Shown: positions 8,673-16,243 of the stretch, one piece after another
Layout: each line of letters opens with the position of its first letter
How positions within the stretch are numbered: the first letter of the stretch is position 1
Source: Pseudoduganella danionis
Lineage (GTDB): Bacteria; Pseudomonadota; Gammaproteobacteria; Burkholderiales; Burkholderiaceae_D
Length of the DNA: 64,000 bases
NCBI RefSeq assembly: GCF_009720775.1
Contig: NZ_WNKW01000006.1
Span: 62,001-126,000 of the forward strand
Direction of reading: 5' to 3'
Notes under the pieces: model-generated
Database searches by the model: none
What the model was told of the DNA's origin: nothing
What the model saw: only the letters and a program-made list of their open reading frames with translations
Position numbers and translations under genes: made by a program

Positions 8673-10234
8673 GCGGCCCTCCGTATGCGGATACGCCGCG
8701 CCATGCCGTAGAGGTAGTCCAGGCTGTCGAAGCGATAGCACTCAAACTCGATGCCGTTGTGGTCGGCCAAATGGATGCGTGCCTGACCGAAGTCCAGTCG
8801 CGGCAGCAGGTAGTAGTCCAAGGCAGCCTGGTTGCTGTCGTCCAGCCGCACGGCCACCGTGATGTCGGGCGCGAGGCTGGTGTCGAAGCGCACCTTCCAG
8901 CGCCGTCGCCCGTTGTCGAGCAATTGGCACCGCGCCAGCACCAGTGAAACGGTGAACTCGCGATTCACGGTGAGAAGGTCGGTGGCCGGGTCACGTTCGA
9001 CGTTGCCGCCGACCTCGGCAATCGTGCGTTCGGTCTGGCTGACGATCTCTGGATGCAGTCTGCGCAGAAACTGATTCACCTCCAGATACTGGTAGTCGCG
9101 ATCCGGAGTGAAGCCCACCGCCTGGTAGGCGCGAACCAAACTGCCGAATCGATGTGCATAGGCCGCCGCAGACGGCATGCCATCTGCCTCATCGATGATC
9201 AGGCCGGAGAGGTACCCGTGGCGCTGGTACAGATTGCGCAGCTTCTCGATCAACTCCTCGTCGCTGTAGCGATGTGCCCTTGCGCGCAAGATGCCCTGCG
9301 CCGTGTAGAAGAGCTCTGGTGGCACGATGCCCTCGAACGCACCTTCCTTCTTGATCCACATGTCGGGGCTGTTAACCACTCGGTGCTTCTTGAGCTTGAA
9401 AGATCGACGGTTGTAGATGTTGTTGCCGATGTATTTCTCGTTGGACAGCACCTCGCGGACCGTTGCGCGTGTCCAATCCCGCCCAAGGTCAGTACGCGTT
9501 CCTTGTGCGTTCAGCCGTTCGGCGATGTCCAGCTCCGTCAGGTTGTCGGTGACAAACCAGCGGTAGATCTGATTGACCACGGCGACCTCATCATCCGGTC
9601 CCGGCTGAAGAATGACACGGTCGGTTTGCAGGCTCTTGTGCTCGCCGCGAGCCAATTCACCTTTGAGCGTGCCGGACTGATCGATCAGCACACGTCGCAG
9701 CCCATAGCCAGCCGGGCCACCCTGGCGGAAACCCAACTCGATCAGGCGGCACTGCCCGGCAAACACCTTGGCCGACAACTCCCGGCTGTATTCGCCAGCC
9801 ATCGCACGCTTGACGCCCTTGACGATGGTCGACACAGGCGAGCCGTCGTTTTCGAACTGCTCTGCGCAGTACGCGACCTGGATTCCGGCGCGGCGGCAAA
9901 TGTATTCGTAATAGGCGCTCTCATCGGCATCCTGAAACCGGCCCCAGCGGCTGACGTCGTAGACGAGAATGATCTGGAAGTCCGCGATGCCTGCCTCGAC
10001 GTCCTTGATCAGTTGCTGCAGCGCTCGCCGCCCATCGATGCGCAAGCCGCTCTTGCCCTCGTCGGCATAGGTGCGAACGATTTCGATGTTGCGCCGAGCC
10101 GCGTACTCGCGGATCTTGTCGGCTTGGTTTTCCGTCGAATACTGCTGGTGCTCGGTCGACATCCGCACGTACTCGGCGGCTCGAAATGTCGGTGGCTGAT
10201 CCGCCCCCGGAATGGAGAACTCTTCTGCCTGCAT
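8669..10234 (-). CDS. Large serine recombinase
   Basis: A 521-residue protein from the ATG at 10234; a GTG at 10300 would add 22 residues. The resolvase/invertase catalytic domain begins with AAEYVRMSTEHQQYSTENQ, and the nucleophile is Ser26 in the MST motif. The YDVSRWGR segment and the AGEYSRELSAKV helix follow. A recombinase domain spans about residues 165-290 (LNAQGTRTDLGRDWTRATVREVLSNEKYIGN, quoted in part as the LNAQGTRT and SNEKYIGN ends). The remaining 200 residues lack an obvious zinc ribbon. Large serine recombinases integrate and excise mobile elements without host factors. This gene heads the coupled recombinase-ParB-RepB triad and probably mobilises the island. The true start is uncertain because neither candidate has a strong ribosome binding site. 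Confidence 0.85.
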   Translation of the reverse strand: MQAEEFSIPGADQPPTFRAAEYVRMSTEHQQYSTENQADKIREYAARRNIEIVRTYADEGKSGLRIDGRRALQQLIKDVEAGIADFQIILVYDVSRWGRFQDADESAYYEYICRRAGIQVAYCAEQFENDGSPVSTIVKGVKRAMAGEYSRELSAKVFAGQCRLIELGFRQGGPAGYGLRRVLIDQSGTLKGELARGEHKSLQTDRVILQPGPDDEVAVVNQIYRWFVTDNLTELDIAERLNAQGTRTDLGRDWTRATVREVLSNEKYIGNNIYNRRSFKLKKHRVVNSPDMWIKKEGAFEGIVPPELFYTAQGILRARAHRYSDEELIEKLRNLYQRHGYLSGLIIDEADGMPSAAAYAHRFGSLVRAYQAVGFTPDRDYQYLEVNQFLRRLHPEIVSQTERTIAEVGGNVERDPATDLLTVNREFTVSLVLARCQLLDNGRRRWKVRFDTSLAPDITVAVRLDDSNQAALDYYLLPRLDFGQARIHLADHNGIEFECYRFDSLDYLYGMARRIRIRRAA

Positions 10235-10382
10235 AGACCCGATCACTTTATGTTGTGTGAACTCGCTCTCGGGCCTGCCTTTCACCTCATTGGCATACAC
10301 GTGGCCTGCAATGCGCGGCCGGAATGCACATGGTTGAAATTGTTGCCATCCAGGATGATCGAGAGCCCATTTGGGCTTGAAG

Positions 10383-10850
10383 TTAAGGCTGGTTTCCCTG
10401 GGTGTCGATCAAGTCATCTCTTGACGCATCCATCTTGCATTCGCAGGTTTCACACAGCAGCGTGATTTCAACTACCCAAGAGCCCGGTGTTCCATTGGGA
10501 AACTCCGGACGTCTTGTGATCCGGTAGATACCGGAAGGCAGCGCTGACACGTCCATCTTTACCGGATCGATGACTTGCTGCCGATGGGCGGTGGTAGGTT
10601 GCGCCCCTTGATCGCCGTTGACCTGTTGTGCGTCTCGGTGATTGCGCCAATAGTCGTGATTGCGCTGTGACCACGCGCGCTGGGCCGCCTGCTGATTGAT
10701 GCGGTAGTCAGGATCGGATTGGAGTTTTGCCCGCTGCCAGTCGCGCTTACGAGCCCGCTGGCATTCAGGGGCAGAGCAGAAGGCTTGGTCGGGAACCTGT
10801 GGGCGGGGTTCGAAGGGTTGGCCGCAGTGCGCGCAAAGTCGAGTAGTCAT
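10383..10850 (-). CDS. Small Cys-rich, zinc-ribbon-like hypothetical protein
   Basis: A 155-residue protein. The N-terminal segment has CAHCGQPF and later CSAPEC, a CxxC...CxxxxC pattern that suggests a zinc knuckle, followed by a basic Arg/Lys stretch. Near the C-terminus is a second Cys set, CETCEC. The ATG at 10850 is preferred to one at 10862 because GGAG lies 7 bases upstream. It sits between the AbiE pair and the recombinase on the same strand. I do not recognise a named family; DNA binding is a guess from the zinc-ribbon-like pattern. Confidence 0.6.
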   Translation of the reverse strand: MTTRLCAHCGQPFEPRPQVPDQAFCSAPECQRARKRDWQRAKLQSDPDYRINQQAAQRAWSQRNHDYWRNHRDAQQVNGDQGAQPTTAHRQQVIDPVKMDVSALPSGIYRITRRPEFPNGTPGSWVVEITLLCETCECKMDASRDDLIDTQGNQP

Positions 10851-10932
10851 CGTGGTCTCCATGCAAAGTCCGCATGGAGACCGCCACTGACCGTGGCGAA
10901 GGGCGCGAAGCGGCTGCCCTATGAAGGGATAT

Positions 10933-11796
10933 TCAACGAGCGACGGTGTTCAACGCGGGTGCCAATGCCACGCTCAAGCGGCCAACGATGGCGGGCAAGG
11001 GTTCTTGCGGAAGTTCGTTCTTCTTGAGAAATGCCAGCCACAGCGCCTGGCGCGAAGCGTCGTGCGCAAACTCGTCCGTCAGGCCGACTGGCAGCGCGTC
11101 AGGAACCGCCATGCCGCGTCTTTCGAATGTGGCCTTGATCGCTTGGGCCAGCAGATCAGTGTCCAGAGTTTCTCGTTCCAACAGCACCGACAGATCGAAG
11201 TAGTCCTTCAGGCGGCTGTTGGTCATACCCAGCAATGCGATGGCGTGGAGCTTTTCCGCGATGACGGTGTACGTTGGGTAGGCCCGCAGTCGTGGCGCGG
11301 GCATTTCCTCCAGCAGTACAGGGTAGACCGAATCAACAGGCGCTGGGGTGACGGCGTCGCCGAAGCCGACATCGATTTGGGTCTTGCAGCGTGCTCTGGC
11401 CAGATCGCCTGCAATCATCACGCGAACGCCGCCGTAGCCAGCTTCCTTGCGGATCTCCTCGACCGTGACGGAGGCTGGGTCGAACACGATGCCGTCGTCG
11501 ACCGATACTGCTGCGATGTCCCGGAATACTTGGGCCACTGACTCCAGATCGCTGGCACCGAAGCCCAAGAGGTCGGCATCGCGTGTGGCCCGGTGTGGCA
11601 TGTCGTACCAGAGCGTGAACAGCAGCGCACCTTTGAGCAGAAAGCGGTCCGCGTGCGGCGACTGGGTCAGCCGGTAGAGGATGCGCTCCAAGGCGAAGCG
11701 CACCAGCACCTGATTGAAATCGACGCCTTGCGCCTTGGCGACATTGAGCAGACGCGCACGGACGGATGCCGCGACATTTGGGGTAGCCGCACTCAT
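10933..11796 (-). CDS. abiEii: AbiEii/AbiGii-family nucleotidyltransferase toxin
   Basis: A 287-residue protein with the AbiEii nucleotidyltransferase core: FLLKGALLF, then the metal-binding TRDADLLGFG motif, and the KLHAI and KDYFDL segments typical of the family. AbiEii is the toxin of the type IV AbiE toxin-antitoxin system that aborts phage infection; related enzymes modify tRNA. The ATG at 11796 overlaps the antitoxin stop by 4 bases (ATGA), which fixes the start over an upstream alternative. The pair lies within the mobile-element module. Confidence 0.88.
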   Translation of the reverse strand: MSAATPNVAASVRARLLNVAKAQGVDFNQVLVRFALERILYRLTQSPHADRFLLKGALLFTLWYDMPHRATRDADLLGFGASDLESVAQVFRDIAAVSVDDGIVFDPASVTVEEIRKEAGYGGVRVMIAGDLARARCKTQIDVGFGDAVTPAPVDSVYPVLLEEMPAPRLRAYPTYTVIAEKLHAIALLGMTNSRLKDYFDLSVLLERETLDTDLLAQAIKATFERRGMAVPDALPVGLTDEFAHDASRQALWLAFLKKNELPQEPLPAIVGRLSVALAPALNTVAR

Positions 11797-12416
11797 CCGA
11801 CACTCTCCAGATAGGGTCGCATCACATTGGCCACGCGGCATATCTTGGCGAAACGCCAGATGTCGTCGACTGAGGCTTTGCTGCGCGCCCGGGCGTCCTT
11901 CAGCGCCTCAAGCGCCACATCCAGCCCGATCTTGTTGCGGTGCTTGAAGCAGTCCGCCACGGTCTTGGCCACGCCGTACACCCGGAGCCTGACACCGTCG
12001 CGTTCGACTTCCTCAATCCCTGCCGAGTAGGCATCACCCGTGAACTGCACCATCTTGACGGGCGGGTAGTCGACCCGGGGCGGGTGGCTGCCCCGAGGCA
12101 TCGCGATCCAGATCTGACGCGGCAGCTGTGTGGTCAGCTCATGAAACTGCAGCGCCGTAAGCAGGCAGAACACCGCTTGAGGTACCTTGGTGGCGATGGT
12201 GCCAAGGCTCTCGAATTCCGAAACCTGTGCATCCGGCAGACGGTACAGGCCACGCCCCACCTTCTCTAGTAGACCCGCAGCGGTCAGGCGCGTCAGAACG
12301 ACCCGAGGCGCACTGATGGCGTCCAGATCGCTGGCGCGCAGTAGCCCCTTCTGGCTCGCCAGGTCGAGGACGCGCTGAGTGTGGGTACTGGAGAGCATGG
12401 GTGGAGTATGTTCCAT
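11793..12416 (-). CDS. abiEi: AbiEi-family antitoxin
   Basis: A 207-residue protein. The N-terminal winged helix (RVLDLASQKGLLRASDLD to GLLEKVGRGLYRLP) is the DNA-binding part that represses the operon. The rest is the AbiEi antitoxin domain with the conserved KTVADCFKHRNKIGLDVALEAL region. I chose the ATG at 12416 because a perfect 8-bp inverted repeat lies directly upstream and fits an operator, so a longer frame to 12500 is probably not translated. An ATG at 12398 is a further alternative. It is translationally coupled to AbiEii. Confidence 0.86.
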   Translation of the reverse strand: MEHTPPMLSSTHTQRVLDLASQKGLLRASDLDAISAPRVVLTRLTAAGLLEKVGRGLYRLPDAQVSEFESLGTIATKVPQAVFCLLTALQFHELTTQLPRQIWIAMPRGSHPPRVDYPPVKMVQFTGDAYSAGIEEVERDGVRLRVYGVAKTVADCFKHRNKIGLDVALEALKDARARSKASVDDIWRFAKICRVANVMRPYLESVG

Positions 12417-12417
12417 A

Positions 12418-12447
12418 TTTTCGTCTAAAGCAACAATTCGACGAAAA
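12418..12447. promoter_or_regulatory. Inverted repeat, candidate AbiEi operator
   Basis: TTTTCGTC at 12418-12425 and GACGAAAA at 12440-12447 are perfect inverted arms separated by 14 bases. The repeat begins two bases before the AbiEi start codon. AbiEi proteins are known to bind inverted repeats in their own promoter, so it is a good operator candidate. No second repeat was seen. Confidence 0.6.
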
Positions 12448-12506
12448 CTAGGAACATGCAACGGAAATCCTCGACCTGTAGGTGCGGCGGCCAACCTCAC
12501 TCCCCT

Positions 12507-13085
12507 TCACTCAGATGGCAGGTGAGTGCCCCCTTGTTCTTTGACCTCAATGCCCCTGTCGACCGGGTATCGACAGGGGCGCAAGTGATGCATCTCCCAG
12601 AGGAATATTTCCTCTATGCTGAAGCGGATGACATCACCGTTTGCGATCCGGTAGAAAGGAATGCCGAGCCGCAGGCGTTCCAGATTCTGGTGAATCCAGT
12701 AACCGGGCAATCCAGTGATGTCGACCACGTCCTTGGCGGAGTAAAAAACCTGATCGCGGCGTGTGGCCCGCTTCTGCATCATCTGCTTGATGGCGTCTTC
12801 TCGTGCCGTCGGGGAGGATTCGGACAACTGGCGTCCGGCAGGGGATTTCCAAGTGACACGAGCCTTGCGCTCGAAGGCTTCAACCTCCATCAGAAGGTAA
12901 CGGACAGATCTGTTGAGGTGCCAGGCGGGCGGGCCGATTCCTTCCGAGCGCCACTTTTGCAGCGTCTTGGGTGAGAGATTCCACCTCGAGGACAACTGGT
13001 TTTCATCGAGGACCGGATACGTGATGACTGGCTCATCCGGGCTGGGCGCAACGCCCTGCTTGTTGGCATCAACCTTGGGTTTCAT
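12507..13085 (-). CDS. Excisionase-like HTH protein (HTH_17 type), longer copy
   Basis: A 192-residue protein. An AlpA/excisionase-like helix-turn-helix lies near residues 29-75, with LSSRWNLSPKTLQKWRSEG and a following beta-wing. The C-terminal 110 residues contain a second HTH-like segment (VFYSAKDVVDITGLPGYWI) that I cannot assign. GGAGG lies 6 bases before the ATG at 13085. It overlaps the stop of the upstream HTH gene by about 17 bases. The two HTH domains are clearly paralogous, so a tandem duplication is likely. Recombination directionality or regulation is inferred. Confidence 0.72.
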   Translation of the reverse strand: MKPKVDANKQGVAPSPDEPVITYPVLDENQLSSRWNLSPKTLQKWRSEGIGPPAWHLNRSVRYLLMEVEAFERKARVTWKSPAGRQLSESSPTAREDAIKQMMQKRATRRDQVFYSAKDVVDITGLPGYWIHQNLERLRLGIPFYRIANGDVIRFSIEEIFLWEMHHLRPCRYPVDRGIEVKEQGGTHLPSE

Positions 13086-13431
13086 CACGCACCTCCGTCA
13101 GCGCGGCCTCGGCCGCTTCAAGACTGCCGTACTGCGCGATGAGTGCGAAGGCCTCGCTCAAGTAGTACCGCTTTGGTTCGGGGGCGGCGGGCGCGGGAGA
13201 TTCGACAACGGGCTGCGAGTCGCACAAGGATGGCAACGGCGCTTCGTTGGACATGCCCTGGCGGATTGCCTGCTCATAGGTGACGATCTCATCGACTGGA
13301 TAGCGGACGGCCTTTGAGAGCTTGATGTACGGCGGGCCGCGTTCTTCACTGCGCCAGCGTTGTAGAGTCTTGATGCTGACGTTCCACCGATGTGCAAGCT
13401 CCGTTTCGGTGAAGGCGGGTTCGGTTTGCAT
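13069..13431 (-). CDS. Excisionase-like HTH protein (HTH_17 type), shorter copy
   Basis: A 120-residue protein with the HTH domain at residues 10-50 (LAHRWNVSIKTLQRWRSEE), closely matching its downstream neighbour. It continues into a Pro/Ala-rich linker and a short helical tail with YYLSEAFALIAQYGSLEAA. AAGGAG lies 5 bases before the ATG at 13431. It is the first gene of the minus-strand mobile-element module, so its promoter should lie in the gap to its right. Confidence 0.74.
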   Translation of the reverse strand: MQTEPAFTETELAHRWNVSIKTLQRWRSEERGPPYIKLSKAVRYPVDEIVTYEQAIRQGMSNEAPLPSLCDSQPVVESPAPAAPEPKRYYLSEAFALIAQYGSLEAAEAALTEVRDETQG

Positions 13432-13842
13432 GGCATCTCCTTTCGTCGTTCGTGCCGGGCATTACGGCGACAAACGAGAGGAAAGCCAAGTTGCGGCCCC
13501 GAGATTCCCCAGCAGTTGTGGCACCTGCGAGTGCCAATCGGCCTCTCTGAACTTACAATCATGGGCATGTGCGGTTGCGCGAAATCCTTCCCCGGAATCG
13601 CGCGAGGGTCTCAAGGCTTCCGACCGGGGCTGAGAGACTGCTGATATGTGGGTTTGGTTTTCTGTTAAACTACACCACCAAGAACATCCCTCACGCAACG
13701 CCCACTCATGCAAGTGGGCGTTTTGCATTGGGGACGCAGTCCTTGGCTCCGGCCCATTTGCGGCACAAAACAACATCGCCGCTCGGTGCGACGTCCATCC
13801 CGGCTCAGTGATGACCGTGATGCAGGTTGGGAGGGCTTGCCA
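13432..13842. other. 411-bp non-coding gap with one strong hairpin
   Basis: This separates the HTH genes from the FG-GAP protein gene, both on the minus strand, and should hold the promoter of the mobile-element module. A hairpin with a 10-bp stem (13697-13706 and 13713-13722, loop CATGCA) is followed by TTTTGC on the plus strand. No gene is supported in either strand. Confidence 0.45.
13697..13724 (+). terminator. Hairpin, terminator-like
   Basis: AACGCCCACT pairs perfectly with AGTGGGCGTT across a 6-base loop. The T run is short, and no plus-strand gene ends nearby, so its role is unclear. Confidence 0.4.
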
Positions 13843-15945
13843 TCAAGGATAAAGCGTGTAGGCAAATCCGTTATTAATGGTGCCGATCAGGGCGGCTTTG
13901 TTCTCCGCGCTTTCGCTGAATCCGACGAGCGCATCCGCGACGGTAATCGTGTGGTTGTCGAGCAGTCCGGTCCAGAAATTGATTCCGGCAGTCTCGCCTT
14001 CGCGGTGAAGGACGTTTTGGTAAAATTTTAAGACGATTTCCAGATTGGTAGGCTGGGGACCGTAGATCGATCTAAATTCTGCGGAACCGACAAAACCGCT
14101 GGCAACGGTCGATAGACTTACGCCTTTATCCATGACAGAGATCCAGTATCCGAGGCCGGCCAAGTCCGGCTTACGCTCAAAAGCTGCCTGGTAGATTCGG
14201 TAGGCCTGCCCAGCATTGCCTTCGACGTCGAGCGCAATCGTCTGGTCGCCAAACTTGATACGCTCTACATCGATCAGCGTATCGATACCTCCGGCAGTCG
14301 AACCAACTTTGATGCTCCCGTCGGCGTTCCTGATGACATTGAAATCGGTTCGATTGCCGAGATAGACTACGGTATCGATCCCACCCCCGCCCCCGAGGAC
14401 ATCGTTGCCCGCTGCGCCGTAGAGTAGATCCGCACCGCTGGTACCGTATAAGGTCTCGCCGCTGTCAGCAGCGCGAAAGGCTGGACTAGCGTCGGAGCCA
14501 AGTAAGGTAGTGACGTTGTACTGGGTCGGACGATATGGGCTAGTACTGCTATCCAAACCCTTGAAGTTGTCGACAAACACGATGTCCGTCTTGCCGTCAT
14601 TGTTGGCGTCGAAGATCAGCGGAACGCCAAGCGTGTATTCGCTTGTCTGGGTAGCGTTGGTGTAATCCGCGTTGGTCAGTGCTTTGCCATCCGTCGCAAT
14701 CGTCATCGGCGCCATGTGACCGTTGCCCGCGTTGAGATAGGCAAATGCACCGGCCGCCGAATTAGTCGATAGCTGCTCGGCGTCACTACCGTAGGTGTGC
14801 AACACCAAGTCGAGGGTGCCGTTGTGGTCCACGTCCTGTAGTTCGGTCAGTGCGTAACTCTTCTCGTAGTGACCATCTTGCTGGCGGCTACCGTTGCGCA
14901 CAATGTAACTGCCCAGCCAACTCATGGTCACATCGCTAAATTGCAGGTTCCCGTCGTTGTGTAGCACCTCGACCGCCTCGATTCCGCTGCCTTCCCAGTG
15001 GATCACGATGTCGTTGCGGCCGTCGCCGTCAAGGTCGCCGATATTGATGCCACACACGCCCATCGTCAGGCCCGAGAAAATGGTTGGCAGACCGCCTACC
15101 CATTTCTGCTGCACAAACTGGCCATCACTTCCTTGCTTGAAAACTCGGATCGTATAACTGTTAGTTAGCTGGTCTGGCCCGATATAGCTGCCAGTTACCA
15201 GATCAAGCCGTCCATCCCCATCGAGATCGGCCACTCCATTCGAGCCTGCATCCTGAAAATCAATGCTCTTGCTTGCCGAGTTACGTTGGGTTGCTGGCAG
15301 GTACTTGATCTCTTCCGGAAGGCCTGCGGTAGTGAAACTGAACTGCCCCTTGCCATCTCCGAGGTAGAAAAAAGTGCCACAGCCCTCAAAGTTGGGGCCC
15401 CCAAGGCGGGTAACGATGATGTCGAGATTCCCATCGCCGTTGATATCGGCCATCGACGACACGTGGTTGAACGCCGCCGCATTACCTGGCAGCGTAGCCG
15501 TCACGTCCTGAAACACGCCGTTGCCATCCTGCAGGTACAGATGATTTTGGCCGCCCGGGAAACCCGTATTCGGGTTACCGATCTCCAGTCCTTGGTCGAC
15601 CACGAACATGTCGGTCCGGCCGTCATGGTTGAAGTCTGCAAGAAACACATTGTTAGACTGCTGGAAGATAACGCCCGGCATGATGGCTGCCGTGGCGTTG
15701 ACGAAGCCGCCCTTGTGGTCATTGAGCAGGGCGACTCCGGATAACGCTGGGCCGTAGTTGAAATACGATGGATGCAGAAAAATGTCGAGGAAGCCGTCGT
15801 TGTTCAGGTCGGCCACCGTGTAGGACCGAATGTCGCTAGATCCCATTGCTGCATACAAGCCGCTGTTAGCTGGTTGATTGATAGGGAGCGGCAGCGCGTA
15901 CGGAATGGTTGAACGGACTGCGGTGGACGATACATTGAATTTCAT
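13843..15945 (-). CDS. Secreted FG-GAP/VCBS repeat protein with RTX segment and DUF4214-like tail
   Basis: A 700-residue protein. The first 500 residues carry seven calcium-binding loops of the DxDxDGxxD type (for example DLNNDGFLD, DFNHDGRTD, DINGDGNLD, DLDGDGRLD), typical of FG-GAP/VCBS beta-propellers. Near residue 520 is an RTX-like stretch (LYGAAGNDVLGGGGGIDT). The last 130 residues match DUF4214 and resemble the tail of the Calx-beta protein at 37327. There is no signal peptide, which with RTX repeats suggests type I secretion, but no transporter is in the window. AGGA lies 8 bases before the ATG at 15945. It is inside the proposed island boundary. Confidence 0.82.
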   Translation of the reverse strand: MKFNVSSTAVRSTIPYALPLPINQPANSGLYAAMGSSDIRSYTVADLNNDGFLDIFLHPSYFNYGPALSGVALLNDHKGGFVNATAAIMPGVIFQQSNNVFLADFNHDGRTDMFVVDQGLEIGNPNTGFPGGQNHLYLQDGNGVFQDVTATLPGNAAAFNHVSSMADINGDGNLDIIVTRLGGPNFEGCGTFFYLGDGKGQFSFTTAGLPEEIKYLPATQRNSASKSIDFQDAGSNGVADLDGDGRLDLVTGSYIGPDQLTNSYTIRVFKQGSDGQFVQQKWVGGLPTIFSGLTMGVCGINIGDLDGDGRNDIVIHWEGSGIEAVEVLHNDGNLQFSDVTMSWLGSYIVRNGSRQQDGHYEKSYALTELQDVDHNGTLDLVLHTYGSDAEQLSTNSAAGAFAYLNAGNGHMAPMTIATDGKALTNADYTNATQTSEYTLGVPLIFDANNDGKTDIVFVDNFKGLDSSTSPYRPTQYNVTTLLGSDASPAFRAADSGETLYGTSGADLLYGAAGNDVLGGGGGIDTVVYLGNRTDFNVIRNADGSIKVGSTAGGIDTLIDVERIKFGDQTIALDVEGNAGQAYRIYQAAFERKPDLAGLGYWISVMDKGVSLSTVASGFVGSAEFRSIYGPQPTNLEIVLKFYQNVLHREGETAGINFWTGLLDNHTITVADALVGFSESAENKAALIGTINNGFAYTLYP

Positions 15946-16076
15946 AGCGAATTCCTGGCGGGAGAGCGTTGCCATCATATTACGAAATTCGTACAACTTG
16001 TTGCAATCAACTCGCTGGCGGTTAAAAGGACGTTGAAAGCAGGTGCAGCCCTTCGGGTCTTGTCGCCGGAAGCATT

Positions 16077-16102
16077 AATAATTGGTGGTTCGACTCCGCC
16101 CC
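16077..16102 (+). other. tRNA 3'-end remnant, candidate attachment site
   Basis: GGTGG-TTCGACT-CCGCC forms a perfect T-arm (one T-G pair), followed by CCGGGCC and A, as expected for the 3' half of the acceptor arm and discriminator base. The sequence resembles the end of a betaproteobacterial tRNA-Phe (from memory). The 5' acceptor strand, D-arm and anticodon arm are absent upstream, so it is not a functional tRNA. A displaced tRNA 3' end in this orientation is what integration into a tRNA gene lying to the left would leave. Confidence 0.55.
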
Positions 16103-16204
16103 GGGCCACTTTTTTCAGTTCCGCACCACATTCCGTGAATCGCGTGGGATGCGGCAGTCGCATTAAGCATCCCAAAGCATGCCATTAAGTAAGCTAGCAG
16201 TGCG

Positions 16205-16234
16205 CTACCGCCGCCAGTACGCTGGCGGCGGTAG
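16205..16234 (-). terminator. Strong hairpin after the PKD lipoprotein gene
   Basis: A perfect 13-bp stem, CTACCGCCGCCAG with CTGGCGGCGGTAG, and a 4-base loop lie ten bases past the lipoprotein stop. There is no T run, so termination may need Rho or be partial. Confidence 0.6.
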
Positions 16235-16243
16235 CAGCAGCGC

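Noticed and set aside
9053..10465. Plus-strand open frame of 470 codons across the recombinase gene
   Set aside because: The recombinase has catalytic motifs on the minus strand; the plus-strand frame has none.
13640..13693. Minus-strand stretch resembling a tRNA D-arm (GTAGTTTAACAG)
   Set aside because: No anticodon arm, T-arm or pairing acceptor strands could be drawn around it.
15975..16175. Short minus-strand frame with a GGVEPP-type peptide
   Set aside because: It is a translation through the tRNA 3'-end remnant, a common annotation artefact.
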